Shown: one piece after another, positions 46,301-58,300 of the stretch | How the letters are laid out: each line of letters starts with the position of its first letter | Numbering within the stretch: position 1 is the stretch's first letter | Origin: Hydrogenophaga sp. | Lineage (GTDB): Bacteria > Pseudomonadota > Gammaproteobacteria > Burkholderiales > Burkholderiaceae_C | Direction of reading: 5' to 3' | Assembly (NCBI GenBank): GCA_021154985.1 | Contig: JAJNQE010000152.1 | Location: 7,023 to 71,022 of the forward strand | DNA length: 64,000 nucleotides | Program-made: the position numbers and the translations under genes | Notes under the pieces: generated by a model | What the model was told of the DNA's origin: nothing | Seen by the model: only the letters and a program-made list of their open reading frames with translations | The model's database searches: none

Positions 46301-49300
46301 TTGTTGATGGTCGTGCCCACGCTGGCCTGCGTGAGCGTCACGCCGTAGTCGGACTGGCCAGACTGCACCGTGCCGTTGATGTTCAGGTAGCGCGCACCCA
46401 GGAAAATGCCGCCACTGGCGTAGATGCCGCCAGTCCCATTCTTCAGGCAGCTGGCATTGAAGCTGGTGGCGTTGGGCTCGCCCGCACGGGCCGTTCCGCA
46501 GGCCACCACGCCCATGCTGTTGAGCTTCCTCTGCTGATCGTCGTTGTACGCCACGGCATAGATCGATTCGGGCGAACCACCCACAGACTGGCTCACCGAC
46601 GGCGATGACAGCACGAAGTTCTTGCCGGCGTTGACCTGCACTTCCAGACCATCGAGGCGCGGCACGTAGTTCGCGTCCTCCTGCGTCACAGAGATGCTGC
46701 CCGCGGTGTTGTTCAGCAGGATCGGGCCCAGCTTGTTGTAGACCAGCCCGTTGACGCGAATCTCCGGTGCGCGCATCTGGTCCTGCCGCAGGTCGGCCCA
46801 GCTGCCGTCGGCTGCCGTGGCGATCACGGCCGAGTTCGACACGAGTCCCGTGGACACGTAGTTGTTCGTCACCTCGATCGTGGGCAGTTCTTCGCCCACG
46901 CCCCCGCCGGCCGCGGCCCGCGTGTCGATGCTGTCCACCGTGATGGCCAGTCCGGTCTTGGTGTCTCGGTTGAAACCGGCGATGTCGGCATCGGCCTTCA
47001 GGTAGGTCCCGTTGTATTTTGCGAAGCCCCCCGAGCTGTCGATGATCAGGTCCTTCACCCGCACGTTCATCGGGCTGTTGTTCTCGATCAGGATCTCGGA
47101 GTCGGCGCGCGCCGTGATGCTGGCATTGCCCGTGACGTTGTTGCCAAACAGTTCCACGTTGCCGCTGCCCGCGCGCACGTTCTGGAAGGTGATGAAGGTG
47201 CCCGGCACGTTCTCCTGGGCAATGATCCGGGTTTCACCCGTGTCCGGATCGGTTTCCAGCGCGGCAAAGCCCTCGCGCAGCAGCGACTCCATGTAGAAGG
47301 CGATTTCCGCCTCGACAAAAGCCCGTACTTCCGGAATCGAACCGTAGTTCTTGAGCTGGGCGTACAAGGTGTCGAGGTACGCCGCGCCGGTGGCGGCCAG
47401 GTCTTCGGTGCCGATGCTGTAGCGGATGTTGCCCTCGTTGACGGACAAACTGCCATTGGAGTTGATGACGATCCGCTGTTTGTTGCCAAAACCGGCTTCA
47501 ATCACGCCGCTGAGCGCCACGTTGGCGTTCAGCGTCTTGGACGAGCTGCCATATTCGCTGCTCACGCCCACCAGCTCACCCACGTCGCGCGTCCAGTCGT
47601 TGACCTTGCCTTTGCCTTCCACCACATAGCTGCCGACAATGCCGCCGAGCTGGATGGTGCCGCCCGAGCGCACCGCGTCACCGTTCACGGTGACGTTGTT
47701 GTTCAGGTTCAGCGTGGCCTTCACATCGGGGTTGACCGACACCGGCACGGCCGCGTGGTTGAACAGGTCGGCGCGCGCGGTCACAAAACTCTTGTTGCGC
47801 CAGAAGTCCCGGTCCTGACCGGCCAGCATGGTGACCGCGCCCTCAGCCACCAGGTTGGTATCGACCCCCACCGTGACCTGGTTGGTCACATTGGCCAGCG
47901 CCAGCGCATCGCCCTGGGCGCCCGCGGCCGCGCCGTAGGTCTTGGTGATGGTGTTGGCTTCAATGTCGACGTACGACAGGGCATTGATGTAGACCTCGCC
48001 CGCCACATTGATCGCGTCGCGCGCACCGAGTCTGGCGTTGGCGTTGGCGTTGGAGCGGATCTGGGTGTCGACCAGGGCAATGGGGATGGCCCCGCCCAGA
48101 TCCAGTCGGCCCACCGACGAGCCGCGCAGCTGGTTGTAGGCACGAAGCTCCAGCAGACCGGCGGTGTCGCCGCCCAGGTTCAGGGTGACGTCATCCCCGA
48201 TTTCGGCCGTGGCCGTGCCGTTGATGACGGTGATGGCACTCGCACCCGCACCAGCGAGCACCCCGCCGCCACCGCCGCGCGCGCTCTCCGCCCCCAGGTC
48301 GGTTCGTTCCACATCGTTGTTGGCCAGCACCCGGAGTTGTGCGCCCGTCAGGGTCGAACCGTTGCCCAGTTTGGCGGTGGCCGATCCGTCGAGGGTCGCG
48401 GTCGTGACCGCGCCCGAGCCGCCAAAGGCCGACGCATTTGTCGTCTCGGTCTGACTGTCGTAACGCACCTTGCGGTCTGCACTGAGCGTGGTGGCGCCCA
48501 CCACCGTGAGACCTGCCACGGCCGTGGAGGCGGTGGCGCTGACATCCTGCTCGTGCACAACGCGCGCATCGGCGCCTGCGCCCGCCACCACGCCTCCGCT
48601 GCCAGCCACGGCGTCTGCGGCCACGCTCTCGTCGCCGCGTCCGCTCACCGTCAGGTTGCCCGCCACGCGTCCGCCGAGCGCGCCCGCCGAAACGGTCACC
48701 GAGGTATCGCTTTCGGCCATGGCCACCGCCACGCCCGCGCCGATGAATCCCACGCCCACGCCGGTGGCGTCGGATGTGATCCGCATGGAGTCGTTGGCAG
48801 AAATGCCCACATCGCCACTGGCGCCCAGGGTGGCACCACCACCGAGGTTGACCGAGGCCAGGCCGGAGTTGCGGGAAGTCGCTGCGGCGCCCTGCAGACC
48901 CAGCAGCAGTCCACCGCCACCCGCCACGGCCTTCGAGGTCACCGACGAATCGCCCGCACCCAGCACCGCCGTGACGAGCACGTCCGCCCCGCGCAAAGTG
49001 ACCGCACCCAGCGCCGTGACCTGCACAGACGTGTCAACGCTGGACTGCGCCACGGACACACCCAGGCCGGCGGTTCGCCCCACCGACACACCGGTGGCGT
49101 TGGTGCTGGCGCTGGGGTTGGCTTTGGCCGACAGCACCAGGTCACCGGCACCGGCGTCGAGCACGGTGCCGCTGGCCATGGTGAGCGACACCGTTGCGCT
49201 GTCGCTGGCGGACGCACCCGCACCCGAACCGGCATACACGCCGGCCGAGCCGCCCGTGGCCTGCGCAGAAGCCGAGGCGTTGCGCTCGGCGCTTGCCGAC

Positions 49301-52300
49301 AAACCTTGCCCGCTGTGGGTGCCCGACAGCGTGGTGCCCACGCTGCCGGTCTGCGTGGCGGTGGCCGTGACCACCCCCACCGACAGCACACCCGCCGTGC
49401 TGCCCACGGCTTCGCTCAGCAGGGAAGCTTCATCCAGCGCCTTGACGCTCACCGCACCGCCGGCGCTGAGCTGGCCGGCCAGCGCCGCCGTGTTGGCGGT
49501 GGTGTTGGAGGCCACCGACACGGCAGCACCCACCCCCACAAAACCACCGGCGCCCGCAATCGCACGGCTTTCAATGGCCGGCTTGCCGCTGCCCGGCGTT
49601 CGCACACCGGACTCGATGTTCACGTCACCGGCCACCGCCAGGTCACCCACCGACACCCCGGCGTGGTTGGCGCCACCCAGCAGGGTCACGGCCACGCCTG
49701 CGCTCACACCCGCCAGACCGCCTGCTGCGATCGCGCCTGCGTTGTTGTCCACCGCCGTGCGGTCCAGGCTGGACACCGACACCGAGCCCGCCACGATGGA
49801 CTGGGCGGCCACCGTGGCGCTGGTGCGGTGTTTGCCGGAGGCGCCCGAGAACGCCCCCTGTGTGTTGTAGCGACCGCCGTCGTTGAGGGCCGTGGTCTCC
49901 GACGACGACAATGCCGTTCCGGTGCCCTGCGCGCGGTCGGACTGCGTGGCCGTGTTGATCTGGCCCATGGTGCTGCTGTTGCCGGTCAGCTCGCTGTTGG
50001 CATTGCTGTCCGGCGCGCTGCCGAAGATCAGCACACCCACCGCACCGCTGACACCCACAAAGCCACCGCCACCGCCTGTGGCGGTGATCATGTCGATGTC
50101 GGCATCGCGCGCGGCCGACACCGTCAGCGCGTCGGACACGCGCACGCTCTCGGCGTCGACCGATGCATCGACCGCGCTGCGGCCGATCACCACGTTGGCC
50201 GACGCGCCCACGCCCGCCACGCCGCCCACCCCGATCTGCCCGGCGTTGCTGTTGAGCACGATGTGTTCGTTGGCCGTTACCGACAGCGAATCCGCGCCGG
50301 ACGCTTTCGTCAAGGTCGTTCGCGACGTCTCGCCTGCGGTGGTGGTCACCAGCGCGGTGAGCACGCCGTCGCCCAGCGAGCGCACATCGGCGGTGTAGCT
50401 GCCGTCGGCTCCCAGCGTGGCCGTGACGCTGCGCGTGCCGTCGGACACCGTGACCACCACCGTGCTGTCGGCTGTGGGACCAGCGGCGCCCTTCAGCACG
50501 AAACGCACCGCGCCATGGTTGCGCGCATCCACCACGTCAAAACTCGACAGGGTAGAAATACGCGTGGCGGCAGCCGGCAAGCTGGCGGCCTCAGGCAGGT
50601 CGTCCAGGTCGTTGATGCCGGTCGACTTGAGCATGGTGGTGCTGGAGACCTTCTGGACCGAGTTCTCGGTCAACACCACCTGTGCCAGCAACACGCCGTC
50701 GGCCAGGCCGGACACATTGGCCGTGTAGGTCCCATCGGCCTGGCGCACCGCCGTCACTGTGGTTTCACCGTCCGTCACGGTCACCACGGCCGACGCCGGG
50801 TTCACCCGACCGCCGAGGTCGCTCAGGCTGAATCGCACGCTGGTCTGGTTCCCGGTTCCCACCAGGTCGCTATCGGATGCCAGGTTGATCGTCACCGGTG
50901 CGTCACCGGCGGATGCCACCAGCCCGGTGGCCAAGGTTCGGCGCCCCACCTTGGACGTTCCGGACACGGTGGCCAGAGTGGCCCCCTCCATCACCGTGAC
51001 CGTGGCACCCACCGCCACACCGGCCACACCGCCAACGGCACCCGAAGCGCTGACCGACAGGGACTCGGTGCGGTTGTCGGCATCCACCACGACGGCGCCG
51101 TCGGCCAGAATAGTGGAGTCGTCCACCACCGCGCTAACGGTCGAGCCGGACACCGCCACCGTGAAACTCAAGCCCACGCCCACGGCACCGCCACCACCGA
51201 TGGAGCCGGCAATCAGGTTGGCGCGGTTGGCGCCATCGGCCACCACCGAAATGCTGTCGGCACGCACGGTCGCGCTGTCGATCAGCGCAACCGTCTCGCC
51301 CCGGATCAGCACCACATCGCCACTGCCCGCCACACCCGCCGCGCCACCCCCGGCGGCGCCTGCAGAAATCTGGGCCACGGTGTTGGTCGAGACCGCCTCC
51401 ACCGAAACAGCCCCCTGGGCGTTCACGATGGCCCCGTCGATCACTTCGGCCCGCGTGCTGCGCTCGATCGTTTCGGTCCCCAACGATCCGGAGACACCTG
51501 CGGTGCCCCCGATGGCCAGCGCGGTCACCGAGCTGGCCACCATGGCGTGGTTGGACGCCATCACATCGGCTGTCTGCGCGGCAGCCGCCCCGCTGCCATC
51601 GTTGATGAAGCGCGCACTGTCGATGTACGCGCGGGTGAAACCCCCGATCTGGTCCACGTTGATCGAGGCGCCTGCTGCGCCTGCGGCGCCGCCACCCGCC
51701 ACCGCCGTGAGTGCGCCGATCTGCTGGATCGAAGTGGCCTGCACCGCCAGGCCACGCACCGTGCGGGTGTCGTAACTCGCTCCGCTCAGAACACTGTCCG
51801 ACACAGCGTTGATGTTCATCAGGTCCGGGCTGCTGAGCAATGCCGAATCTTTCACCGTGAGGCCAGCGCCGAGCGCGAAGGCATTCACATGGGTATCGGC
51901 GCCGGTGATGCCGGCCGACGTGGTGCTGGTGACGATGTTCGTCTGCACGCCGCCCGCCGCCCCCACGCCCGCCGCACCCAGCGCGACCGCACCCGCCAGC
52001 CCGCGAATGCGGTCGCGGCTGTTGGCCGTCACGGCCACCGAATCAGTGGCGATCACATTGGTGACGAAGCCATCGGCACCCAGGGTGGCGCGGGTCAGGG
52101 AATCGATCACGCTGACCGCTACCGAGCCCTGCACACCCACGCTGCCAGCACTCATGCCCACAGCGATGGTGTTGATCTGGTTGTCGCTCTCGGCCGAGAG
52201 CACCAGATCGTCGGCGTTTTGGGTCCAGTAACCCATGCCGGAATTGAACTGGTCAAAGCCCACGCCCACCAGGCTGGCGTTGGTGTCGGTCCCGATGCGG

Positions 52301-55300
52301 TTGACCGCCACGGCGGCGCCCACGCTGGCGCCCAGGCTGCCCGACACATTGCCGGCCAGCGAATCGATCTCGGACGCCTGGCGCGCAGCCACCGTCAGCG
52401 TGCCGGTGCTGATCAGCTCCGACCCCGCCCACGACGCCGTGATGTCGTCTTCCAGCAGGTTGGTCGAGTTGGAGCCCGTGATGGCGGTCGTACCGCTCGC
52501 TCCCGCGGCCACACCCACCGACTCGATGGTCGAAGTGGAATAGGCATTCACACCGACCGGGCCGGTGGAGCGCACCACGCTGTCGACCACTTCGGCCTCC
52601 ACCCGCTTGCTGCTGCCGGCATTCGTCGCCGTGCGGCCCAGGAAGTTCAGGGCCAGCGCCGCGCCTCCGCTGGCCGCGCCACCCCCGGCCACCGTGCCGG
52701 CAAACGACTGGATGGTCGAGGTGTCGCGCGCCAGCACCGCCAACGAAGCCGCGTTCACCACCAGGTCGACGGAGTCCACCTGGGCCAGCACCGTCGAGGT
52801 GATGCCGTTGGTCGAGTTCGAGCCTGCCAGCGCCAGCGAGCCGCCCCCGGACATGCCCGCAGCGACCGACTGGATGGTGCTTGAGGACGTGGCCTGCACG
52901 CTCACCGCGCCGGTGGAACGCAACGCGCTGTCCGCCAGGCGCGCTGTCACATCACCACCGATGTCGTTGACCGCCACCGCAGCGCCCACGGCAGCGCCGC
53001 CGGAGCCGCTCACCGTGCCTGCGATTGAAAAAATGTCGGCGTCGTTGTCTGCGCTCACCGCAAAGGTGCCGCCATTGGTGAACTGGATCACGTCCAGCGC
53101 CTGGGCCTTCACGCTGGCGTTGACCGCGTTGGTCGTGAAACTGCCGTTGACCGACGCCACGCCGTCGGCGGCGCCCGAAGCCGCCACCGACTTGATCTGT
53201 CCGCGCAGGTCCGCGTCCACCACCACAGCGGTGGCCTGGCCCAGGTCCATGTCGGACAAGGTCGCCTGCACCGTGCTGCCGATCTGGTTGACCGCAATCG
53301 CCGCGCCGAAGGCACCCGTGAGCCCGCCTGAAAAGTTGCCCGCCAGCGTGCGCACGGTGGCCGCATCGTCTGCCTGCACGGTCAGCGTGGTGGCGCTCCC
53401 GTTGAACGAACCACCCGACCAGGTGGCCGAGATTTCATCTTCAAGCAGGTTGGTGGTGTTGGAGCCGGTCACAGCGGCGTTACCGCTGGCGCCCACCGCC
53501 ATACCCAGGGATTCGATGGTTGAGGTGGAGAGGGCCTTGACCTGCACCGTTCCGCCCGAATTGAGGGAGCTGTTGAGCACCTGAGCCTGGACGAGCTTGC
53601 TGCTGTCGGCGTTGAGCGCCGTGCGGCCCAGGAAGTTCAGCGCAAAGGCCGCACCACCGGCTGCCGTGCCGCCTCCAGCCACCGAGCCTGCAAAAGACTG
53701 GATGGTCGAGCTGTCCAGCGCCTGCACGCGCAGCGAGGTCGAAGCCGCAGCCTGCGTCACGGTGTCCACCTGCGCCAGCACCGTGGAGGTGATGGCATTG
53801 GTTGTGTTCGAGCCCGCCAGCGCCACCGAGCCGCCACCAGACATACCCGCGGCCACAGACTGGATGACTCCGGACGAGGTCGCCTGCACGTCGACCGCAC
53901 CGCTGGCGCGCAGCGTGCTGCTGGCCACGCGGGAGGTCACATCACCGCCCACCTCATTGACCGCCACCGCAGCGCCCACGGCGGCACTGCCCGAGCCACT
54001 GACCGTGCCGGCGATCGAGAAAATGTCGGCGTCGTTGTCCGCGCTCACCGTGAACGCAGCACCGCTGGCGATCTGGGTCAGACCCGCCACCTGGGCCCTC
54101 ACGCTGGCGTTGACTGCGTTGGTCGTGAAGCTGCCGTTGACCGATGCTCCGCCCGATGCCGCCCCCGAGGCCGCCACCGACTTGATCTGTCCTCGCAGGT
54201 CCGCGTCCACCACCACTGCAGTCGCCGCACCCAGCGTCATGTCCGAGAGGGTGGCGCCGACCGCACTGCCGATCTGGTTGACCGCAATCGCCGCGCCTAC
54301 GGCGGCCGTGCCGCCGCCCGAGAAGTTACCCGCCAGCGTGCGCACGGTGGCTGCATCGTCAGCCTGCACCGTCAGCGTGGTGGCACTGCCGTTGAGCGAG
54401 CCACCCGACCAGGAGGCGACGATGTCGTCCTCCAGCAAGTTGGTGGTGTTCGATCCCGTCACGGCCGCGTTGCCGCTGCCTCCGACGGCCACGGCCATCG
54501 ACTCGATGGTCGAAGTCGACAAGGCCTTCACCTGCACCGCGCCGCCCGAATTGAGCGTGCTGTTGAGTACCTGGGCCTTGACGAGCTTGCTGCTGTCGGC
54601 GTTGAGCGCCGTGCGGCCCAGAAAGTTCAGCGCAAAGGCCGCACCGCCGGCGGCCGTGCCGCCTCCAGCCACCGAGCCTGCAAAAGACTGGATGGTCGAG
54701 CTGTCCAGCGCCTGCACGCGCAGCGAGGCCGAAGCCACCGCCTGCGTCACCGTGTCCATTTGCGCCAGCACCGTGGAGGTGATGGCGTTGGTGGTGTTGG
54801 AGCCCGCCAGCGCCGCCGTGCCGCCACCGGACATACCGGCAGCCACCGACTGGATAGTGCCCGATGAGGAAGCGTCCACTTCAAGCGCGCCGGTGGCGCG
54901 CAACGTGCTGCTGGCCAGGCGGGCGGTCAGGTTGCCACCGATCTGGTTGACCGACACCGCCGCCCCCGCCGCGCCCGTGCCCGCGCCGCTGATGGTGCCG
55001 GCCAGGGCCGCGATGTCGGCATCGTTGTTGGCAGTGAGCTTGAAGGCGCCGCCACTGGCACTCTGGGTCACGCCCGTCACCTCGGTCAGCACGTCGGCTT
55101 CGATGGTGTTGACCGTGACGCTGCCATTGATGGCCACCGTGCCAGCGCCGCTGCCCGACGCGGCGATCGACTCGATCGAACCCGCGAGACTGGAGGCCAC
55201 CGTGACGGCCACCGGGGCCGAGATCGTGGTGTCGGCCAGGCGGGTGCGAACGCGGAAGTTGTCCGCGCCTTCGCCCACCGAATTGATGGCCAGCGCACCA

Positions 55301-58300
55301 CCGACGGCGCCGGTGCCGCCCGCCGACACCGCACCCGCCAGCGAGTCGATGGACGAAGCGCCCGTGGAGCGGACCGTCAGGCTGGTGGCGGTGCCCGTGA
55401 GGCTGCCACCCGAAAACTCGGCGGAAGTGTCCGAAATCATGAAGTTGCTGGACACCGAGCCTGAGCCGGCGTTGTCCTTGCCCGCCGACACGGCCACCGC
55501 CAGCGTCTCGATCGAGCCCTGCGCGCTGGATTCGACCGCCACCGACTCGGCCACCACCAGATCGCTGTCAGTGATGCTCGCACGGCGAACGGCGCTCATG
55601 GTGTTCCACGCCACCGCCAGCGAACCGGCATGGCCCTTGGACAAGGCCAGGCCACCCGCAACCGACAGGCTGCTGGCCGTGCGGCCATCGGCGGCCTCGC
55701 CCGCGGTCACGCTCACCGTGCCGGCCGTGAGGTCGGTGTTGTCGACCACGGCCGTGGTGACGCCGCCCACGTCGGTGAACGACATGGTCCCGGCAAATCC
55801 GACGTTGCCGTCGGCTGCTGCGCCCGAGGCGGCCACCGACTGCGTGTCGCTGGTGTGCTGGGCCGACACCACCACATCGCCCGTTCCCACATCGACCTCG
55901 GCGTCGCTGATCGACGCCTCATTGCCCGCCGAGCGTGTGCCGCTGGTGTCGCCACCCACGTTGTAGTCGCGCCCCGCCGACAGGGTGTAGGACACCGCCG
56001 CCCCGGCGGCTTTTCCGCTGCCCCCGCCAACCGCAATGCTGAGGTTGCCCGCCAGACCAAACTGGTTGCCCACGGTTTGCGACGTCACCTCCAGCCCGGC
56101 CGCCGTCACGGAGCCACCGGTCACCAGGGCGCGCGTGCGCTGCCCGATCAGGTTCACGCTGGCCGAGCCCATGCCCGAGAACTTGCCCTTGGTGGCACCC
56201 GCGCCCACCGAAATGCCCACAATGTCGGCCTTGCTCAGTGCCTGCACGCTGACCTCACCGCCTGCGGTGACGATGCCATCGAGCTCGGCGTCGTAGCTGG
56301 TCTGGATGCTGTTGTGGACGTAGGACAGGCCCAGGCTGGCGGCGTTGCTGCCCAGGGTCAGGCCCAGGGTACCGGCCACGCCGAGAATGCTCTCGCCGCC
56401 CACCGCGTTCTTGAGGTCGTCCGTGTAGCCATTGCTGGTGGACGCCATCTCGTAGTCGATCATGGTCGAGCTGCGAACCGCGCCCACCAGGGCGTCCAGC
56501 GTGCTGTCGGTGGGGGCACCGCCGGCCTGGATCGCCAGATCGCCCGTGAGGTTCACCGTGGCCGCGCCCTTCACACCGGCACCCACCGTGTTCCCGATCT
56601 GATTGAACACAAACGAGCCCATCATCTGGCCCTTGGAAGACGCATCCGTCTGCAGGCTGGCCACGGCCGCCATGCCCACGACCTTCTGCGATGACAACGC
56701 AGCCACCGCGAGGTCGTGCACGCGGGTCATGGTTCCGGCGTTGAGCACGGCCGAGGTGCTGCCTTTCATGTCCACGATGGAGATCGCCGCACCCGCGCTG
56801 GCCGATCCCTTGCCCGTGCTCACCGACAACGCGCCACCGCCCGCACCGATTCGGCTGCGGTCGTACGCCACCACCTGCACGCCCAGCGCAGACGGCGTGG
56901 TCGCATCGCCCGTGATGGTCGAGCCGTCAATGCCGGCGGCCGTGTCGTCACTGGTCTGCGTGGCAGACACCGCGCCCACCACCGACAGGCTCGTTTTGCT
57001 GCCTTTGGACAGGTTGAGAGAAATACCGGTGGCCACGGCGGTGCGTTCACCGCTCTTGAGCGCCTGCACCACCAGGGCGCCGGAACGGTCGGCTAGATCG
57101 CTCACCACCGTGTTGTTGCGGATGAGCGCCTCTGTATCGTCGTCCGAATCCTGAATGGCCACCGCGCCGGCCACCGCCGCGCTGAAGGTGGTGGACGCGT
57201 TCTTGGCCATGGACAGGGCACCGCCGCCGGCCACGCTCACCTGCGTCAGGTCGGACAGGGCCCGCACTCCCACCGCCGTGGTCGTGCTCTCGCCCACGTC
57301 CAGCGCCTGGACCACTGCACCGTCGAGCAAGGCGGTGGTGTCGATGTCGCTGTAGTTGGTGACGATGGCGCCCGCACCCGCGATGGAGAAGCTCGGTGGC
57401 TTGCTCGCTTCGGGTTCGTCGGCCGCGGCTTGGTCGGTGCCCTCGCCCTCGATGGGTGCACTCGCGTCCTCCAGCGGTGCCATGGTCGACTCGTTGCCGT
57501 CCAGCTGCGCCTGGGTGTCGGCCGACTTCGTGCCCGCCTTCGCCCCCAGGTTCTTGTTGGCGCTTTTGTCGGTTGGGCTTTCCTGACCGGCGGCCGCACC
57601 CGCCACACCCACGGCCACGATCATGCCGTCGCTTTGGGCCTGCACCGCCAGCTGGGAGGTCTTCACATACCCGGCCGCGCCTTCGGCTGTGTCGGCGCCG
57701 CCACCGTCGGTGTCGTTGTCGCCGATGTAGGCCTGCGTGTTGCCCACCATGTCGTTCATGGCCACGCCAATGCCCACGCCGGAGTTTTCGCTTTTTGTCA
57801 CCGCTCCCGTCACGGCGATCACGCCCAACGACAGCTGGGCGTTCACGTTCACCGTATCGGCCGTGACCAGCGCCTCACGGCTGATGGAAGCGCGCGTGGT
57901 TTCGCTCAACTTGTTCAACGACGCAATGCCGTTGGCAGCCACACCAGCGCCCTGACCCGAGGTCGGCGACAGTGACAACACCCAGTCGGTGGTCTCGGCC
58001 GCCACGTCCAGCCGGTGGGTCTGAATCACGGCGCGGTCGGCAATGCCCGCCACCGCCGTGTTGTCCCGCGAGACCATGGAGAATGTTCCGCCCACCGAGC
58101 CGCCGCTGCCACCGGCTTCCGGTCCGGTGCCACCGGCCAGGTGCAGGGTCTGCACGTGGTTTTCGGCCCGCACGACCACGGCGCCGTCAAAGCTGCGGCT
58201 GAAGCTGATCTCTTCAACATCCGGACCGCTGGGCGCGTCACGGGTTTCGGAAACAAAGTCGCCCAGCACGCCCAGATCCTTGTCCAGCGTGTAGGTGTTG

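Noticed and set aside
47755..52884. A 1,709-codon open frame antisense to the giant adhesin
   Set aside because: The sense frame has clear domain structure and repeats. The antisense product is His/Arg/Gly-rich without recognisable domains, as expected when a GC-rich, Ala/Gly/Val/Thr-coding repeat is read on the other strand.
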